Source of the DNA: Pseudohongiella acticola
Lineage (GTDB): Bacteria > Pseudomonadota > Gammaproteobacteria > Pseudomonadales > Pseudohongiellaceae
Assembly: GCF_001758195.1 (NCBI RefSeq)
Contig: NZ_MASR01000002.1
Coordinates: forward strand, 248,001-312,000
Direction of reading: 5' to 3'
DNA length: 64,000 nt
The notes beneath the pieces were generated by a model that saw nothing but the letters and a program-made list of their open reading frames with translations, ran no database searches and had not been told where the DNA came from. Below are positions 19,331 to 27,951 of the stretch, piece after piece. A program made the position numbers and the translations under genes. Positions within the stretch are counted from its first letter, which is position 1; every line of letters starts with the position of its first letter.

Positions 19331-20116
19331 TTACAGGTTCTGGGTGACGAACTGCAACATCTGGTCAGCACTGGAGATGACACGCGAGTTCATTTCATAG
19401 GCGCGCTGGGTAGTGATCATATCCACCAGTTCTTCCACCACTTCAACATTGGAATTTTCCAGCGAGCCCTGCACGATCAGACCGAGACCATTGGTTCCCG
19501 GTGCAGACTGTTGCGGATTACCGCTGGACACCGTTTCGGCGTACAGATTGCCACCCAATGCCTGCAAACCGGCCGGGTTAACAAAGTCCACCAGCGTCAG
19601 GTTGCCGATATTGACCGGCTGTGACTGACCCGGCAATGCAGCTGTTACCACGCCGTCGGTGCCGATGGTCAGTGATTGCGCACCCTGTGGTACGGTCAGA
19701 CCCGGATTGATCAGCATACCGGACGCGGTGACCAGTTCACCGTCAGCGCTCAGGTGAAACTGACCATCACGGGTAAACGAGGTACTGCCATCGGGCATCT
19801 GCACTTCAAAGAAACCACGGCCATTGATTGCAGCGTCCAACGGCTCACCGGTATTCTGCAGCGCGCCCTGGGTGTGTATTTTTTGTGTGCCGACAACCCG
19901 AACACCGGTACCCAACTGCAAGCCTGAAGGCAATTCGGTATTCTGGGTGGAATTGGCACCGGGCTGACGCTGGATCTGATACAGCAGATCTTCAAACACA
20001 ACACGATCACGTTTGAAACCGTTGGTTGCCACGTTCGCCAGGTTGTTGGAAATCGCGGTCAGGCGTTTATCCTGAGCGGCCAGACCGGTCTGTGATACAT
20101 AAAGAGCTGAGTGCAT
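19331..20116 (-). CDS. flgG: Flagellar distal rod protein FlgG
   Basis: A 261-residue rod protein of usual length. The N-terminus has the rod/hook signature LTAISNNLANVATNGFKRDR, the middle has DGSTSFTRDGQFHLSADGELV, and the C-terminus ends in SNVEVVEELVDMITTQRAYEMNSR, the conserved FlgG helix. FlgG forms the distal rod crossing the periplasm, exported through the flagellar type III apparatus. flgF lies 36 bases upstream and flgH follows. Confidence 0.96.
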   Translation of the reverse strand: MHSALYVSQTGLAAQDKRLTAISNNLANVATNGFKRDRVVFEDLLYQIQRQPGANSTQNTELPSGLQLGTGVRVVGTQKIHTQGALQNTGEPLDAAINGRGFFEVQMPDGSTSFTRDGQFHLSADGELVTASGMLINPGLTVPQGAQSLTIGTDGVVTAALPGQSQPVNIGNLTLVDFVNPAGLQALGGNLYAETVSSGNPQQSAPGTNGLGLIVQGSLENSNVEVVEELVDMITTQRAYEMNSRVISSADQMLQFVTQNL

Positions 20117-20152
20117 ATTGTTAACTCCCCAACGGGTTCGTCACTTATCTGA

Positions 20153-20893
20153 TTACTGTATTTGCAAAAGCCGTGCCGATGCTTCGGAATTCTGTTGCAC
20201 GGTCTGCATGAGTTTGACATTCATTTCATAACTGCGAGCCAGGTTGATCATTTCAACCATGGCATCAACCACGTTCACGTTACTGCTTTCCAGGTAGCCG
20301 GATACCACCGTCACCTCGGCATCAGCCACGGAATCCGTGCCATCAGCACGACGAAACAGGCCGTCACCGCCTTTAACCAGCTGCTCATTGCCCGGATTAA
20401 CCAGCTTGATGCGATCGATCGACGCCAGCACTTCGGCCCCCTGCCCCAGCTCACGAATTGACACGGTGCCATCGTTGCCGATAGAGACAGACTCATACGG
20501 TGGCAATGCCACGGGACCATTGTTGCCGAGAACCGGCAAGCCGCTGCCGGTCAGCAGTTCACCGAACGGGCTCACCGACATATCGCCCGCACGCGTGTAG
20601 GCTTCCGAACCATCGGGTGCCTGCACTGCAATCCAGCCCTCGCCCTGAACAGCAATATCCAGCGCGTTGGCAGTTTGCTGCAGCGCGCCCGGGCTAAAGT
20701 CACTGGCAGGGTTCTCTGCCATGCTGAACACACGTGACGGCATGCCAGGGCCAAACGCCTGCATGGAGCGCGCCTGTTCCAGGTCAGCCCGAAAGCCTGT
20801 GGTACCGGCGTTGGCCATGTTATGCGCATGAATGGTCTGCGCACGCATGGTCTGCGATGCGCCGGTCATGCTGATGTAAATTGCCTTGTCCAT
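20153..20893 (-). CDS. flgF: Flagellar proximal rod protein FlgF
   Basis: A 246-residue rod subunit beginning MDKAIYISMTGASQTMRAQ followed by HNMANAGTTGFRAD, the FlgF variant of the rod signature. The C-terminal SSNVNVVDAMVEMINLARSYEMN helix is conserved with FlgG. FlgF contributes to the proximal rod inside the periplasm. It sits between flgE and flgG in the standard order, with a 56-base gap after flgE. Confidence 0.95.
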   Translation of the reverse strand: MDKAIYISMTGASQTMRAQTIHAHNMANAGTTGFRADLEQARSMQAFGPGMPSRVFSMAENPASDFSPGALQQTANALDIAVQGEGWIAVQAPDGSEAYTRAGDMSVSPFGELLTGSGLPVLGNNGPVALPPYESVSIGNDGTVSIRELGQGAEVLASIDRIKLVNPGNEQLVKGGDGLFRRADGTDSVADAEVTVVSGYLESSNVNVVDAMVEMINLARSYEMNVKLMQTVQQNSEASARLLQIQ

Positions 20894-20949
20894 GATGAGC
20901 CCCGATCCGCGGGCAGGTTATGACGCCTGCCCCACTGTCATGTTAGTGA

Positions 20950-22989
20950 TTACAGGTTGATGATGGTCTGGGTCGCAGTGTCCTGCGCCGAGATCACCTG
21001 GGCAGCCGCCTGATAGTTACGCTGCGAAATGATCAGCTGTACCAGTTGTGCCGGCAGGTCAACATTGGAGTCCTCAAGCGCGCCGGACTGGATGGCACCC
21101 AGACCTGCGGTGCCGGCACCCGACACTGACGCCGTACCCGATTCACTGGTTTCACCAAATTTGGTGCCACCCAGGTTCGACAGTCCGGCCGGGTTTGAGA
21201 AGTTGGCCAGCGCCACCTCGCCAAGAGCACGTGACTGACCGTTAGAGAAACGGGCTGACACCAGACCACGGTCGTTGATTTCCAGACCGGTCAACTGACC
21301 TTTGGCAAAACCATCCTGGTTGTTTGACTGTACCGAGAAATCACCACCAAATTGAGTCAATGCGCTCAGGTCAATGGTAAAGTTGGAGTTGGTCAATTGC
21401 TCGGCCACGTTGGGGTCACCTGGAATCGGACCGGCACCCTGCTGACGGCCCAGGTTATCGACCGGCGTCCAGTTGGTGATCTGAATGGGTGTCTGGTTGG
21501 GGTCATAAATACCGTTGTTGTCAAAGCGCAGGTCAAAACGCGCCAGCACCGGCTCACCATCGGTGGAGTTGGGATCATAACCAATGTTGCGATTATCGAC
21601 CTGCAGGTAAACACTCCACAGGTTATTGCTGCCGGTTTCATCCGGGCGCTCTTTGACAAAATATTTGGTCAGGGAGTGCTGGTTACCCAAGGAGTCATAA
21701 ATGGTCACAGCGGTCGAACGATAGTAGGTGTCCGGATTGGTCGGATCAAACTGATTGGTCGAAAACGGAATACCATCAAGTGCGTCTTCCGCGCTGATAT
21801 CACCAAAGATACTTCCGGTCACTACGGCCTGGTCAATGGCATTGCCATCACTGTCTGCCGTAGCCGCTGCAAACGTGACATTTTCTTCCAGCGTGAAGTT
21901 CACGATACCGCCGACCAGTACTGAGTCACCGGTTGTGGTATCGACGCTCACAGGCCCATCCGGGGATCGTGTGTATTCCTCATCGGTGCTGTCGTAGTCA
22001 GACCCATAAACATCAAACGTACCTGCACCGGTTGCTCCGCCATGGAAGCGCAGATCTGCCCCGGTATTATGGGTCACTTCCAGGTCTGTACCACCAACAA
22101 CACGCGCGCTGACGTTGGTGACGGTCGCATTAACAGCATCAGCCAGAGCCTGCAGTTCGTCAGCCACCACCGCTGGGGCAGTAAAGTCACCAGTAAAGTT
22201 AAGCCCACCAATATTGAAGTTGACAGGGCCGGCGTTAAAGTTAGTCAGGTAAGCAACACTGGTTGCGCGTGCTGTGACACCGTTAACTGCGGAGAACTGC
22301 TGCGCGACCGCGTTAGCCGATGAATGCTCGGCAACATCAACCAGACGCGTCACATTATCGCTACCAACCACACTGATCGAGTTGGCTTCATATCCGTTCT
22401 CCAATGCATCCCCGGCCGCTATCGCAACAGGCGCTGCAGAGCGACCATTGTTACTGGTGATGGTGGTGCCAACCAGCGCGGAAGGCTGTGCACTGGCGTC
22501 CAGGTTGATCACAGATGACACGGTAGTGGTAGCACGCGGTGGAATCTCACCGGTGGTCACGCGCAGATCTTCCAGCGGGCCGCCGCCAGTTGGCTGCCCG
22601 GTTGGTGACGGTGAAAAGCCCTGCAGACGTTCGCCAGAGCCGGTCACAATAAAGCCGTTTCGGTCAGTACCAAAGGCACCTGCCCGTGTGTAACTGACAC
22701 CTGATTCACCACTCAACACGAAAAAGCCTTCACCGTTAATCGCCATATCCAGTGTACTGTTGGTGAAACTGATATTGCCCTGGTTAAAATTCTGTTTGAT
22801 TTCCTGCAGCGTGACACCGCTACCGGCCTGCGTGCCACCACCGCCCAGCACTGATGCCGCGTAAACGTCGCCAAAAACAGTACGCGACGACTTAAAGCCC
22901 GTGGTACTGGAGTTGGAAATGTTGTTACCTGTAACGCTGATTTCCTGCTGCGCTGCATTGAGCGCACTCAAACCGATAATAAAACTCAT
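20950..22989 (-). CDS. flgE: Flagellar hook protein FlgE (long)
   Basis: The start MSFIIGLSALNAAQQEISVTG plus NNISNSSTTGFKSSR is the hook/rod D0 signature, and the C-terminal ESGTASVSGAGTAGLGAIQ with SNVDLPAQLVQLIISQRNYQ closes it. FlgE polymerises into the curved hook linking rod and filament. At 679 residues it exceeds the usual 400-450, with extra beta-rich sequence between about residues 130 and 400. This parallels the enlarged FlgK, FliD and FliC. It is preceded by flgD, which scaffolds hook assembly. Confidence 0.95.
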   Translation of the reverse strand: MSFIIGLSALNAAQQEISVTGNNISNSSTTGFKSSRTVFGDVYAASVLGGGGTQAGSGVTLQEIKQNFNQGNISFTNSTLDMAINGEGFFVLSGESGVSYTRAGAFGTDRNGFIVTGSGERLQGFSPSPTGQPTGGGPLEDLRVTTGEIPPRATTTVSSVINLDASAQPSALVGTTITSNNGRSAAPVAIAAGDALENGYEANSISVVGSDNVTRLVDVAEHSSANAVAQQFSAVNGVTARATSVAYLTNFNAGPVNFNIGGLNFTGDFTAPAVVADELQALADAVNATVTNVSARVVGGTDLEVTHNTGADLRFHGGATGAGTFDVYGSDYDSTDEEYTRSPDGPVSVDTTTGDSVLVGGIVNFTLEENVTFAAATADSDGNAIDQAVVTGSIFGDISAEDALDGIPFSTNQFDPTNPDTYYRSTAVTIYDSLGNQHSLTKYFVKERPDETGSNNLWSVYLQVDNRNIGYDPNSTDGEPVLARFDLRFDNNGIYDPNQTPIQITNWTPVDNLGRQQGAGPIPGDPNVAEQLTNSNFTIDLSALTQFGGDFSVQSNNQDGFAKGQLTGLEINDRGLVSARFSNGQSRALGEVALANFSNPAGLSNLGGTKFGETSESGTASVSGAGTAGLGAIQSGALEDSNVDLPAQLVQLIISQRNYQAAAQVISAQDTATQTIINL

Positions 22990-23037
22990 GGTGACACCTC
23001 GTTAATCTGAAATTGTTTGATTTTGAATGTTGTGTTG

Positions 23038-23712
23038 TTAATTAATCTGGATGATGTCATCCATTGCAACCTTGCCGATACCGGCCAGGTTCAAGGTCAG
23101 GCCACCACTGGCTTCAATCGTGACGCTGTTGACATTGGCGCTCAGGTAAGTCGGAATTGAGCTGGACTCACCGCCGCTGGATGCTGATACTTCAAAATAG
23201 TAGTTACCGGGCGGGAAACGTTCATCGTTGGCATTCATTCCTGTCCAGATAAACTCCTGTTTGCCCTCTGGCTGTTGTCCCAGTTCAAAACTGTCGACAA
23301 TTTCGCCGCCCTTGTTATAGACGGTCAGGGACGCTGACTGCACAGCGCTGTCAAAATCTGCCAGCACACTGATCGCACCGCTTTCTCCCAATGGACTGAA
23401 ATCAGATTCCACATGAACCGGACGCCCGACCAGAGAGGTCGCCTGCAGGTGTTGTGTCGACTGGAATGCAGACGCGAACTGCTGGAAGTTGCCGCCCATT
23501 TTCTGGGTTTCTTCAAGCTGGGAGAACTGCGCCAGTTGCGCAATGAACTCACCGTTCTCTTCCGGTTTGGTCGGATCCTGGTTCTCCAGCTGGGCAACCA
23601 GCAGTTTCAGGAAGGCATCACGACCCAGCTCGTTGTTATTCTCTTTCTTCTCCTGAGCCGGCGCGTATTCGGTCAGCACTCTGGATAATGCGGTGTTGTT
23701 GTTAATTTCCAT
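23038..23712 (-). CDS. flgD: Flagellar hook capping protein FlgD
   Basis: A 224-residue protein. The family signature GRDAFLKLLVAQLENQDPTKP lies near residue 30, followed by GEFIAQLAQFSQLEETQKMG. The C-terminal half contains the FlgD Tudor/FnIII-like beta region (KQEFIWTGMNANDERFPPGNY). FlgD caps the growing hook and is needed for FlgE polymerisation. Length is normal, and it is placed between flgC and flgE with short gaps. Confidence 0.96.
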   Translation of the reverse strand: MEINNNTALSRVLTEYAPAQEKKENNNELGRDAFLKLLVAQLENQDPTKPEENGEFIAQLAQFSQLEETQKMGGNFQQFASAFQSTQHLQATSLVGRPVHVESDFSPLGESGAISVLADFDSAVQSASLTVYNKGGEIVDSFELGQQPEGKQEFIWTGMNANDERFPPGNYYFEVSASSGGESSSIPTYLSANVNSVTIEASGGLTLNLAGIGKVAMDDIIQIN

Positions 23713-23733
23713 GCTCTATACTCCTGATGCCGC

Positions 23734-24174
23734 TCAACCCTGACCCAGCGTCAGTACACGCTGCATCATGGTTCTGGCTGCTGACATGACATCCACATTA
23801 AGCTGGAACGCCCGTGACGATGAAATCATATTGGTCATTTCTTCCACGATGTCGACGTTAGGGTAAAAAACGTACCCTTCTTCGTTTGCCATCGGATTGC
23901 CTGGTTCGTAGCGCGGTTGCAGCGGCCGTGAGTCTTCCACAATACCCGCCACACGAACGCTGGTGGATGCATTGCCATGTGCCGGATCGGCAAAGGCGTC
24001 CTGCATCGCCGCATTCATGACCGGCATGAACACCGGATGACGCGCGCGATAGGTCTGTTCAACACTGCTCGCTGCGCTGTTGGCATTGGCCATGTTACTG
24101 GCGGTGGTATTCAGTCGCAGGGACTGGGCGCTCATGCCGGAACCGGCGATATCAAACACTCCCATCAGGCTCAT
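23734..24174 (-). CDS. flgC: Flagellar proximal rod protein FlgC
   Basis: A 146-residue rod subunit starting MSLMGVFDIAGSGMSAQSLR followed by NTTASNMANANSA, the FlgC signature. The C-terminal PNVDIVEEMTNMISSSRAFQLNVD helix is well conserved. Length is usual. Its start lies three bases after the flgB stop, suggesting coupled translation. Confidence 0.96.
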   Translation of the reverse strand: MSLMGVFDIAGSGMSAQSLRLNTTASNMANANSAASSVEQTYRARHPVFMPVMNAAMQDAFADPAHGNASTSVRVAGIVEDSRPLQPRYEPGNPMANEEGYVFYPNVDIVEEMTNMISSSRAFQLNVDVMSAARTMMQRVLTLGQG

Positions 24175-24176
24175 GC

Positions 24177-24575
24177 TTACTCTCCTTTCAGGGCTTTGAT
24201 CATGCCCGTGAACTTGCCGTTGAGAAATTGGAAGCTGGCCTGATGCTCCAGCGCGTTGCGGGCGAACGCCGCATTTTCGATCTGCTCGTCGACGGTATTG
24301 CCGTCAACCGAAGGCTGTGATGGCACGCGATACAGCGCTGACGGATCATTCAGCCCCGGCATGCCCGTAATATGGCGGGTGTGGGTCTGCTGCATGGCAA
24401 CATCACTGCGACCGGAGGTGGCCTGCGCCAGCACACTGCCAAAGTCCATATCACGGGCCTTGTATCCGGGCGTGTCAGCGTTTGCGATATTGCTTGCCAG
24501 CATGCTTGTGCGCTGGGTCCGCAGCGTGAGGGCATGTTCGTGAACACCCAGTGCGTTTGCGAAGTTTATGGCCAT
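24177..24575 (-). CDS. flgB: Flagellar proximal rod protein FlgB
   Basis: A 132-residue rod subunit with the signature ASNIANADTPGYKARDMDF near residue 28 and a C-terminal ALEHQASFQFLNGKFTGMIKALKGE helix. It is the first gene of the flgB-to-flgL run on the minus strand, preceded by a near-perfect sigma-54 promoter. FlgB attaches the rod to the basal body. Length is normal. Confidence 0.96.
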   Translation of the reverse strand: MAINFANALGVHEHALTLRTQRTSMLASNIANADTPGYKARDMDFGSVLAQATSGRSDVAMQQTHTRHITGMPGLNDPSALYRVPSQPSVDGNTVDEQIENAAFARNALEHQASFQFLNGKFTGMIKALKGE

Positions 24576-24622
24576 CGGTGATTACCTGCTGTTAACGTTG
24601 CCGATTCGATTCAGCAAGAAAT

Positions 24623-24638
24623 AGCAAGACCCGTGCCA
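24623..24638 (-). promoter_or_regulatory. Sigma-54 promoter for the flgB operon
   Basis: The minus strand reads TGGCACG, four bases (GGTC), then TTGCT: an exact match to the sigma-54 -24/-12 consensus with correct spacing. It ends about 48 bases before the flgB ATG. With FleQ and sigma-54 this would drive the hook/basal-body operon. Confidence 0.9.
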
Positions 24639-24673
24639 TGAATTAATATGACTATTTTTCAAAGAGTTAGGTT

Positions 24674-24737
24674 ATAAAACAAAGGCCGGCGGCAAGGGAT
24701 TGCCTGAAGATTTGACCTGCTTTTGCCGCCCGCGGCC
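24674..24737 (-). terminator. GC-rich stem-loop after cheR, probable terminator
   Basis: Arms GGCGGCAA (24688-24695) and TTGCCGCC (24723-24730) are extended by GGCC on each outer side with a three-base bulge; the loop is 27 bases. On the cheV-cheR strand the stem is followed by TTTGTTTTAT. This would separate the cheV-cheR transcript from the flgB operon, whose promoter begins 36 bases further on. Confidence 0.55.
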
Positions 24738-24766
24738 GGCAGCACTTGCCGTCCCACCGGCCCGGA

Positions 24767-24884
24767 GAAACGTAGCGGAGGCAGCCAATACGAGGCAACA
24801 GCCTGCGCGAAAGCGGAGTTTACGAATAGTAAATGAGCATTTTAAGCAGGCTTTTAACGACGTAGTGGCAACGCAGGTAGTTTC
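24767..24884. repeat. Long imperfect inverted repeat element
   Basis: Two arms of about 40 bases face each other: 24767-24806 begins GAAACGTAGCGG and ends CAGCCTGC, and 24846-24884 begins GCAGGCTTTT and ends GGTAGTTTC. When one is reverse-complemented, roughly three quarters of positions agree, including GAAAC, GCCA-TACG and AGCCTGC blocks. A small inner hairpin TTTAC-GAATA-GTAAA lies in the loop. The element starts five bases after the cheR stop. It resembles dispersed post-gene repeats that I recall from other Gammaproteobacteria, but no second copy is in this window. Confidence 0.6.
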
Positions 24885-24889
24885 AACAC

Positions 24890-25732
24890 TCAGGTGCGGT
24901 AAACACTGGTGTGGGCACTTAACCGCTCCATCTTGTACAGCTCACTGATAGCCGCCGGCAGCGACTCCGATGCCCCCAGAATAACATAGGAGCCCGGGTT
25001 CAGACTGTTGCGCATGCGGCGCAGAATATCGGCCTTGAAATCGGCAGCAAAGTAGATCAGTACATTGCGGCAGAAAATCACATCGAAACGACCCAGACTG
25101 CCGTAAGTGTCCTGCAGATTAAGCGGTCTGAAACTGACTCGCTGGGTGATGCTCTGCTTCAGGCGAAAACGGCCTTGCGGCAACTCATCAAAAAACATGC
25201 GTCGACGCGCATCAGTCAGGCCCCGGCTGACGCTGAGTCCATCGTATTCCGCTTGCCTGGCGTTATTCAGCATCGAAGTCGAGATATCAGTGCCGATGAT
25301 CTCCGGGTCACGCATGAACACGCCCGGATTTCTGGCTTTGAACTCTTCAAAAATCATGCTGATGGAATAGGGTTCCTGGCCGGAGGAGCACGCAGCCGAC
25401 CAGATACGCAGACTGCTGCGTTTTTCTTCCAGTATCAGCCGCGGCAGAATGACGTCACGCAGGGTTTCAAAGGGTGCATTGTCGCGAAACCAGAATGTTT
25501 CATTGGTGGTCATCGCATCAATAACTTTTTCCCGCAATCCTGGTATCGAACGCTGATTGATCCTGCTAACCAGCGCACTCAAGGTTGTTAGCTGGTGTTC
25601 TTCCAGAATACGGCGGATACGGTTTGCCACCAGATACTGTTTATTGTCTCCCAGGACAATACCACAGGCCTGATTCAGGAAAGTCCGGAAGACCTGGTAG
25701 TCCTCCAGTGCAAACTGTTGTTCATCAACCAT
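24890..25732 (-). CDS. cheR: Chemotaxis protein methyltransferase CheR
   Basis: A 280-residue protein of typical CheR length. An N-terminal helical domain (FEDYQVF-like start, LSALVSRINQRS) precedes the SAM-binding domain with LRIWSAACSSGQEPYSISM, the CheR motif I. VIFCRNVLIYFAADFKADIL and PGSYVILGASESL follow. CheR methylates glutamates on chemoreceptors, using S-adenosylmethionine, for sensory adaptation. It follows cheV by 20 bases, and the pair precedes flgB as in Pseudomonas. Confidence 0.95.
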   Translation of the reverse strand: MVDEQQFALEDYQVFRTFLNQACGIVLGDNKQYLVANRIRRILEEHQLTTLSALVSRINQRSIPGLREKVIDAMTTNETFWFRDNAPFETLRDVILPRLILEEKRSSLRIWSAACSSGQEPYSISMIFEEFKARNPGVFMRDPEIIGTDISTSMLNNARQAEYDGLSVSRGLTDARRRMFFDELPQGRFRLKQSITQRVSFRPLNLQDTYGSLGRFDVIFCRNVLIYFAADFKADILRRMRNSLNPGSYVILGASESLPAAISELYKMERLSAHTSVYRT

Positions 25733-25752
25733 AGTTTACTCAGATCAGTCGC

Positions 25753-26685
25753 TTACGCAGAAGCCTGACGCTGCTCAAGTTGTTTCAGTACGCGCTGAGC
25801 CAGTTCATCCGGGTGGAATTTGGCCAGAAAATCATCCGCACCTACTTTTTCTACCATGGCCTGGTTGAACACGCCACTCAGAGACGTATGCAACATAACA
25901 TGCAATCCACTCAGGCGAGGGTCGTTCTTGATCGAAGCTGTCAATGTGTAGCCATCCATCTCTGGCATCTCGATATCCGAAATCACCAGAATATATTTGT
26001 CTGTAGGATCCTCACCAGCTTCAGCCATGGCTTTCAGATGGTTGAACGCCTGCTTGCCGTCATTCAGCACGACGGTATTGAGGCCAATAGCTTCGCAGCA
26101 ACGCCTGATCTGTGTGCGCGCAACGCTGGAATCATCAACGATAAGGACTGTATTGATAGCTTCTTCGCGCACCGTTTCACTGGTGTAGCTATCGCTGAGC
26201 GCCATCGGTGCCGGTGCCACTTCTGCCAGAATTCGTTCAACATCCAGAATTTCCACCAGCTTCTTGTCTACTTCTGTCACCGCGGTCAGGTAGTGCGTGC
26301 GCCCTGAACCTTTGGGCGGTGAATGAATCGCCTCCCAGTTCATGTTGACAATACGCTCCACGCCCCGCACCAGAAAACCCTGCACCGAGTTATTGTATTC
26401 GGCAATGATGATGAATCCCTTGCCTTCATCACGCAGGGCGTTACTGCCCATGGCAATACTCAAGTCCAGCACGGTAATGGTACGCCCCCGAATGTAGGCG
26501 ACACCACGAACCACCCGGCTGCTGTGCGGTATTACGCTGAGTGGAGGACATGGCAGGACCTCTTTCACCTTAAAGACATTGATACCATACATCTGGCTGC
26601 CATTGAGGCGGAACATGAGCAGCTCCAGCCGGTTCTGCCCTACCAGTTGTGTTCGTTGATTTACGCTGTCCAGCACGCCGGCCAT
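25753..26685 (-). CDS. cheV: Chemotaxis coupling protein CheV
   Basis: A 310-residue CheW-receiver fusion. The CheW domain (residues about 15-165) has LLMFRLNGSQMYGINVFKVKE and GVAYIRGRTITVLDLS. The receiver domain (about 180-305) has NTVLIVDDSSVARTQIRR and an acceptor aspartate in VISDIEMPEMDGYTL. CheV couples receptors to CheA and may act as a phosphate sink. GGAGGC precedes the ATG. The 276 bases between it and flgA hold degenerate direct repeats in the cheV leader and no other gene. Confidence 0.95.
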   Translation of the reverse strand: MAGVLDSVNQRTQLVGQNRLELLMFRLNGSQMYGINVFKVKEVLPCPPLSVIPHSSRVVRGVAYIRGRTITVLDLSIAMGSNALRDEGKGFIIIAEYNNSVQGFLVRGVERIVNMNWEAIHSPPKGSGRTHYLTAVTEVDKKLVEILDVERILAEVAPAPMALSDSYTSETVREEAINTVLIVDDSSVARTQIRRCCEAIGLNTVVLNDGKQAFNHLKAMAEAGEDPTDKYILVISDIEMPEMDGYTLTASIKNDPRLSGLHVMLHTSLSGVFNQAMVEKVGADDFLAKFHPDELAQRVLKQLEQRQASA

Positions 26686-26961
26686 TGCAGCCTCCTATTT
26701 CCAGGGTCTTCAGGTTTAAGGTGTTCCGGTTTCCAGATCTTCCGGACTGCCGGTTCAAATAGCCTTCAGGTTCAATTAGGTTTGTCGCGGTATAAAAACT
26801 CTGACATTGGCTACAGTTGTCGTCCAAAAACGCAGTTTCATAAGCCCGTTTAGCTATTTAATTTCACTAATGCGGCACATTAATTGCTTTATCACAGTAG
26901 AAATCGATGTCGACTCAGTAAAAACACTGAAAAAACACGCCAAACGCCGGATAATTGACGA

Positions 26962-27714
26962 ATGCATGCAATCAGCGATCAAAAACCACCTGTCACAGCC
27001 ACAACGGTAATCCGGATGTTGGCAATACTGGCAATCATGTTCGTGACCCGACTGGGCGTGCCCGCTGCTGACGCGCAGACAGGCATCAGTGGCCACGAAC
27101 AGATGCGGCAGGCAGCACTGTCTGAATTGCAGGATGCCTATGCGCAGGAACCAGGACGGGTGGAAATTGACGTCGCAAGCCTGGACCCCAGATTACAGAT
27201 ACCGGTTTGCCAGGAACCACTGAGTGCCAGTCTGAACCAGCACAATGCCAATGGCGGGCGCGTCACGGTGCGCCTTGAGTGTCGCGACGACAGCCCCTGG
27301 ACCCGGCATGTAGCCGCCAGCGTGCGCATTTTCCAGGATGTGGTAATCAGTAGTCGCGCGCTGGCCCGGGGCAGCATCGTGAGCGCCGGCGACCTGAGCC
27401 TGCGTGAGCACGACATCAGCTCCCTGCGTGGACAGGTCATCAGGGACCCGGAAGTGGCCGTAGGACAGGCAGTGCGGCGCGCCGTCAGCGCCGATACGGT
27501 GCTGAATGTTGATCTGCTGGAGGCACCGACACTGGTCAAGCGCGGCGACACAGTTGTACTTGTAGCAGAGCGTGGTAGCATTGCCATACGAGGCACGGGC
27601 ACTGCGCTTCAGGCAGGCGAGGCGGGAAAGCAGATACCGGTGCGAAATAACAACTCGAATCGTGTGGTGCAGGCAGTTGTGACGGGTGCTGGCGAAGCAC
27701 AGGTCATATTCTGA
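26962..27714 (+). CDS. flgA: Flagellar P-ring assembly chaperone FlgA
   Basis: A 250-residue exported protein with a signal peptide (LAILAIMFVTRLGVPAADAQ). The C-terminal half is an SAF domain: VVISSRALARGSIVSAGDLSL and AVRRAVSADTVLNVDLLEAP. FlgA is the periplasmic chaperone for FlgI during P-ring assembly. The ATG at 26962 is used; an in-frame ATG at 27016 would leave a shorter signal peptide. A GCCGGATAA block resembling a sigma-28 -10 lies only eight bases before 26962, so if it is a real promoter the later start would be favoured. flgM and flgN follow on the same strand. Confidence 0.92.
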   Translation: MHAISDQKPPVTATTVIRMLAILAIMFVTRLGVPAADAQTGISGHEQMRQAALSELQDAYAQEPGRVEIDVASLDPRLQIPVCQEPLSASLNQHNANGGRVTVRLECRDDSPWTRHVAASVRIFQDVVISSRALARGSIVSAGDLSLREHDISSLRGQVIRDPEVAVGQAVRRAVSADTVLNVDLLEAPTLVKRGDTVVLVAERGSIAIRGTGTALQAGEAGKQIPVRNNNSNRVVQAVVTGAGEAQVIF

Positions 27715-27824
27715 AACAGGCCTCGCCAGGAAAATATGACAGAATTTTGTCGCCAACGGACGGAATCAGCGTCTGCTTTTTGATAATTTTTGCAAGTTTT
27801 AGCTGTTTTTTGCTCAAATGGCAC

Positions 27825-27851
27825 TAAAGTTACTACGTTGCGGGCCGTTAA
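27825..27851 (+). promoter_or_regulatory. Sigma-28 (FliA) promoter for flgM-flgN
   Basis: The sequence TAAAGTTA, eleven bases, then GCCGTTAA matches the FliA consensus TAAAGTTT-N11-GCCGATAA with one mismatch in each box and exact spacing. It lies about 100 bases before the flgM ATG, giving the usual feedback arrangement in which FliA drives its own anti-sigma factor. Confidence 0.85.
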
Positions 27852-27951
27852 ATCGGATAGAAGGTTAAACACTTATGACTTTGCGGGCGCAGACACTAAC
27901 CGTTTTGTTGGTTATTCAACCCAAAAAGTCTACGAGTCAAGGTAGCAGACT

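Noticed and set aside
26946-26954. Sigma-28 promoter directly before flgA
   Set aside because: GCCGGATAA resembles a FliA -10, but has an extra base and no proper -35 at the right distance.
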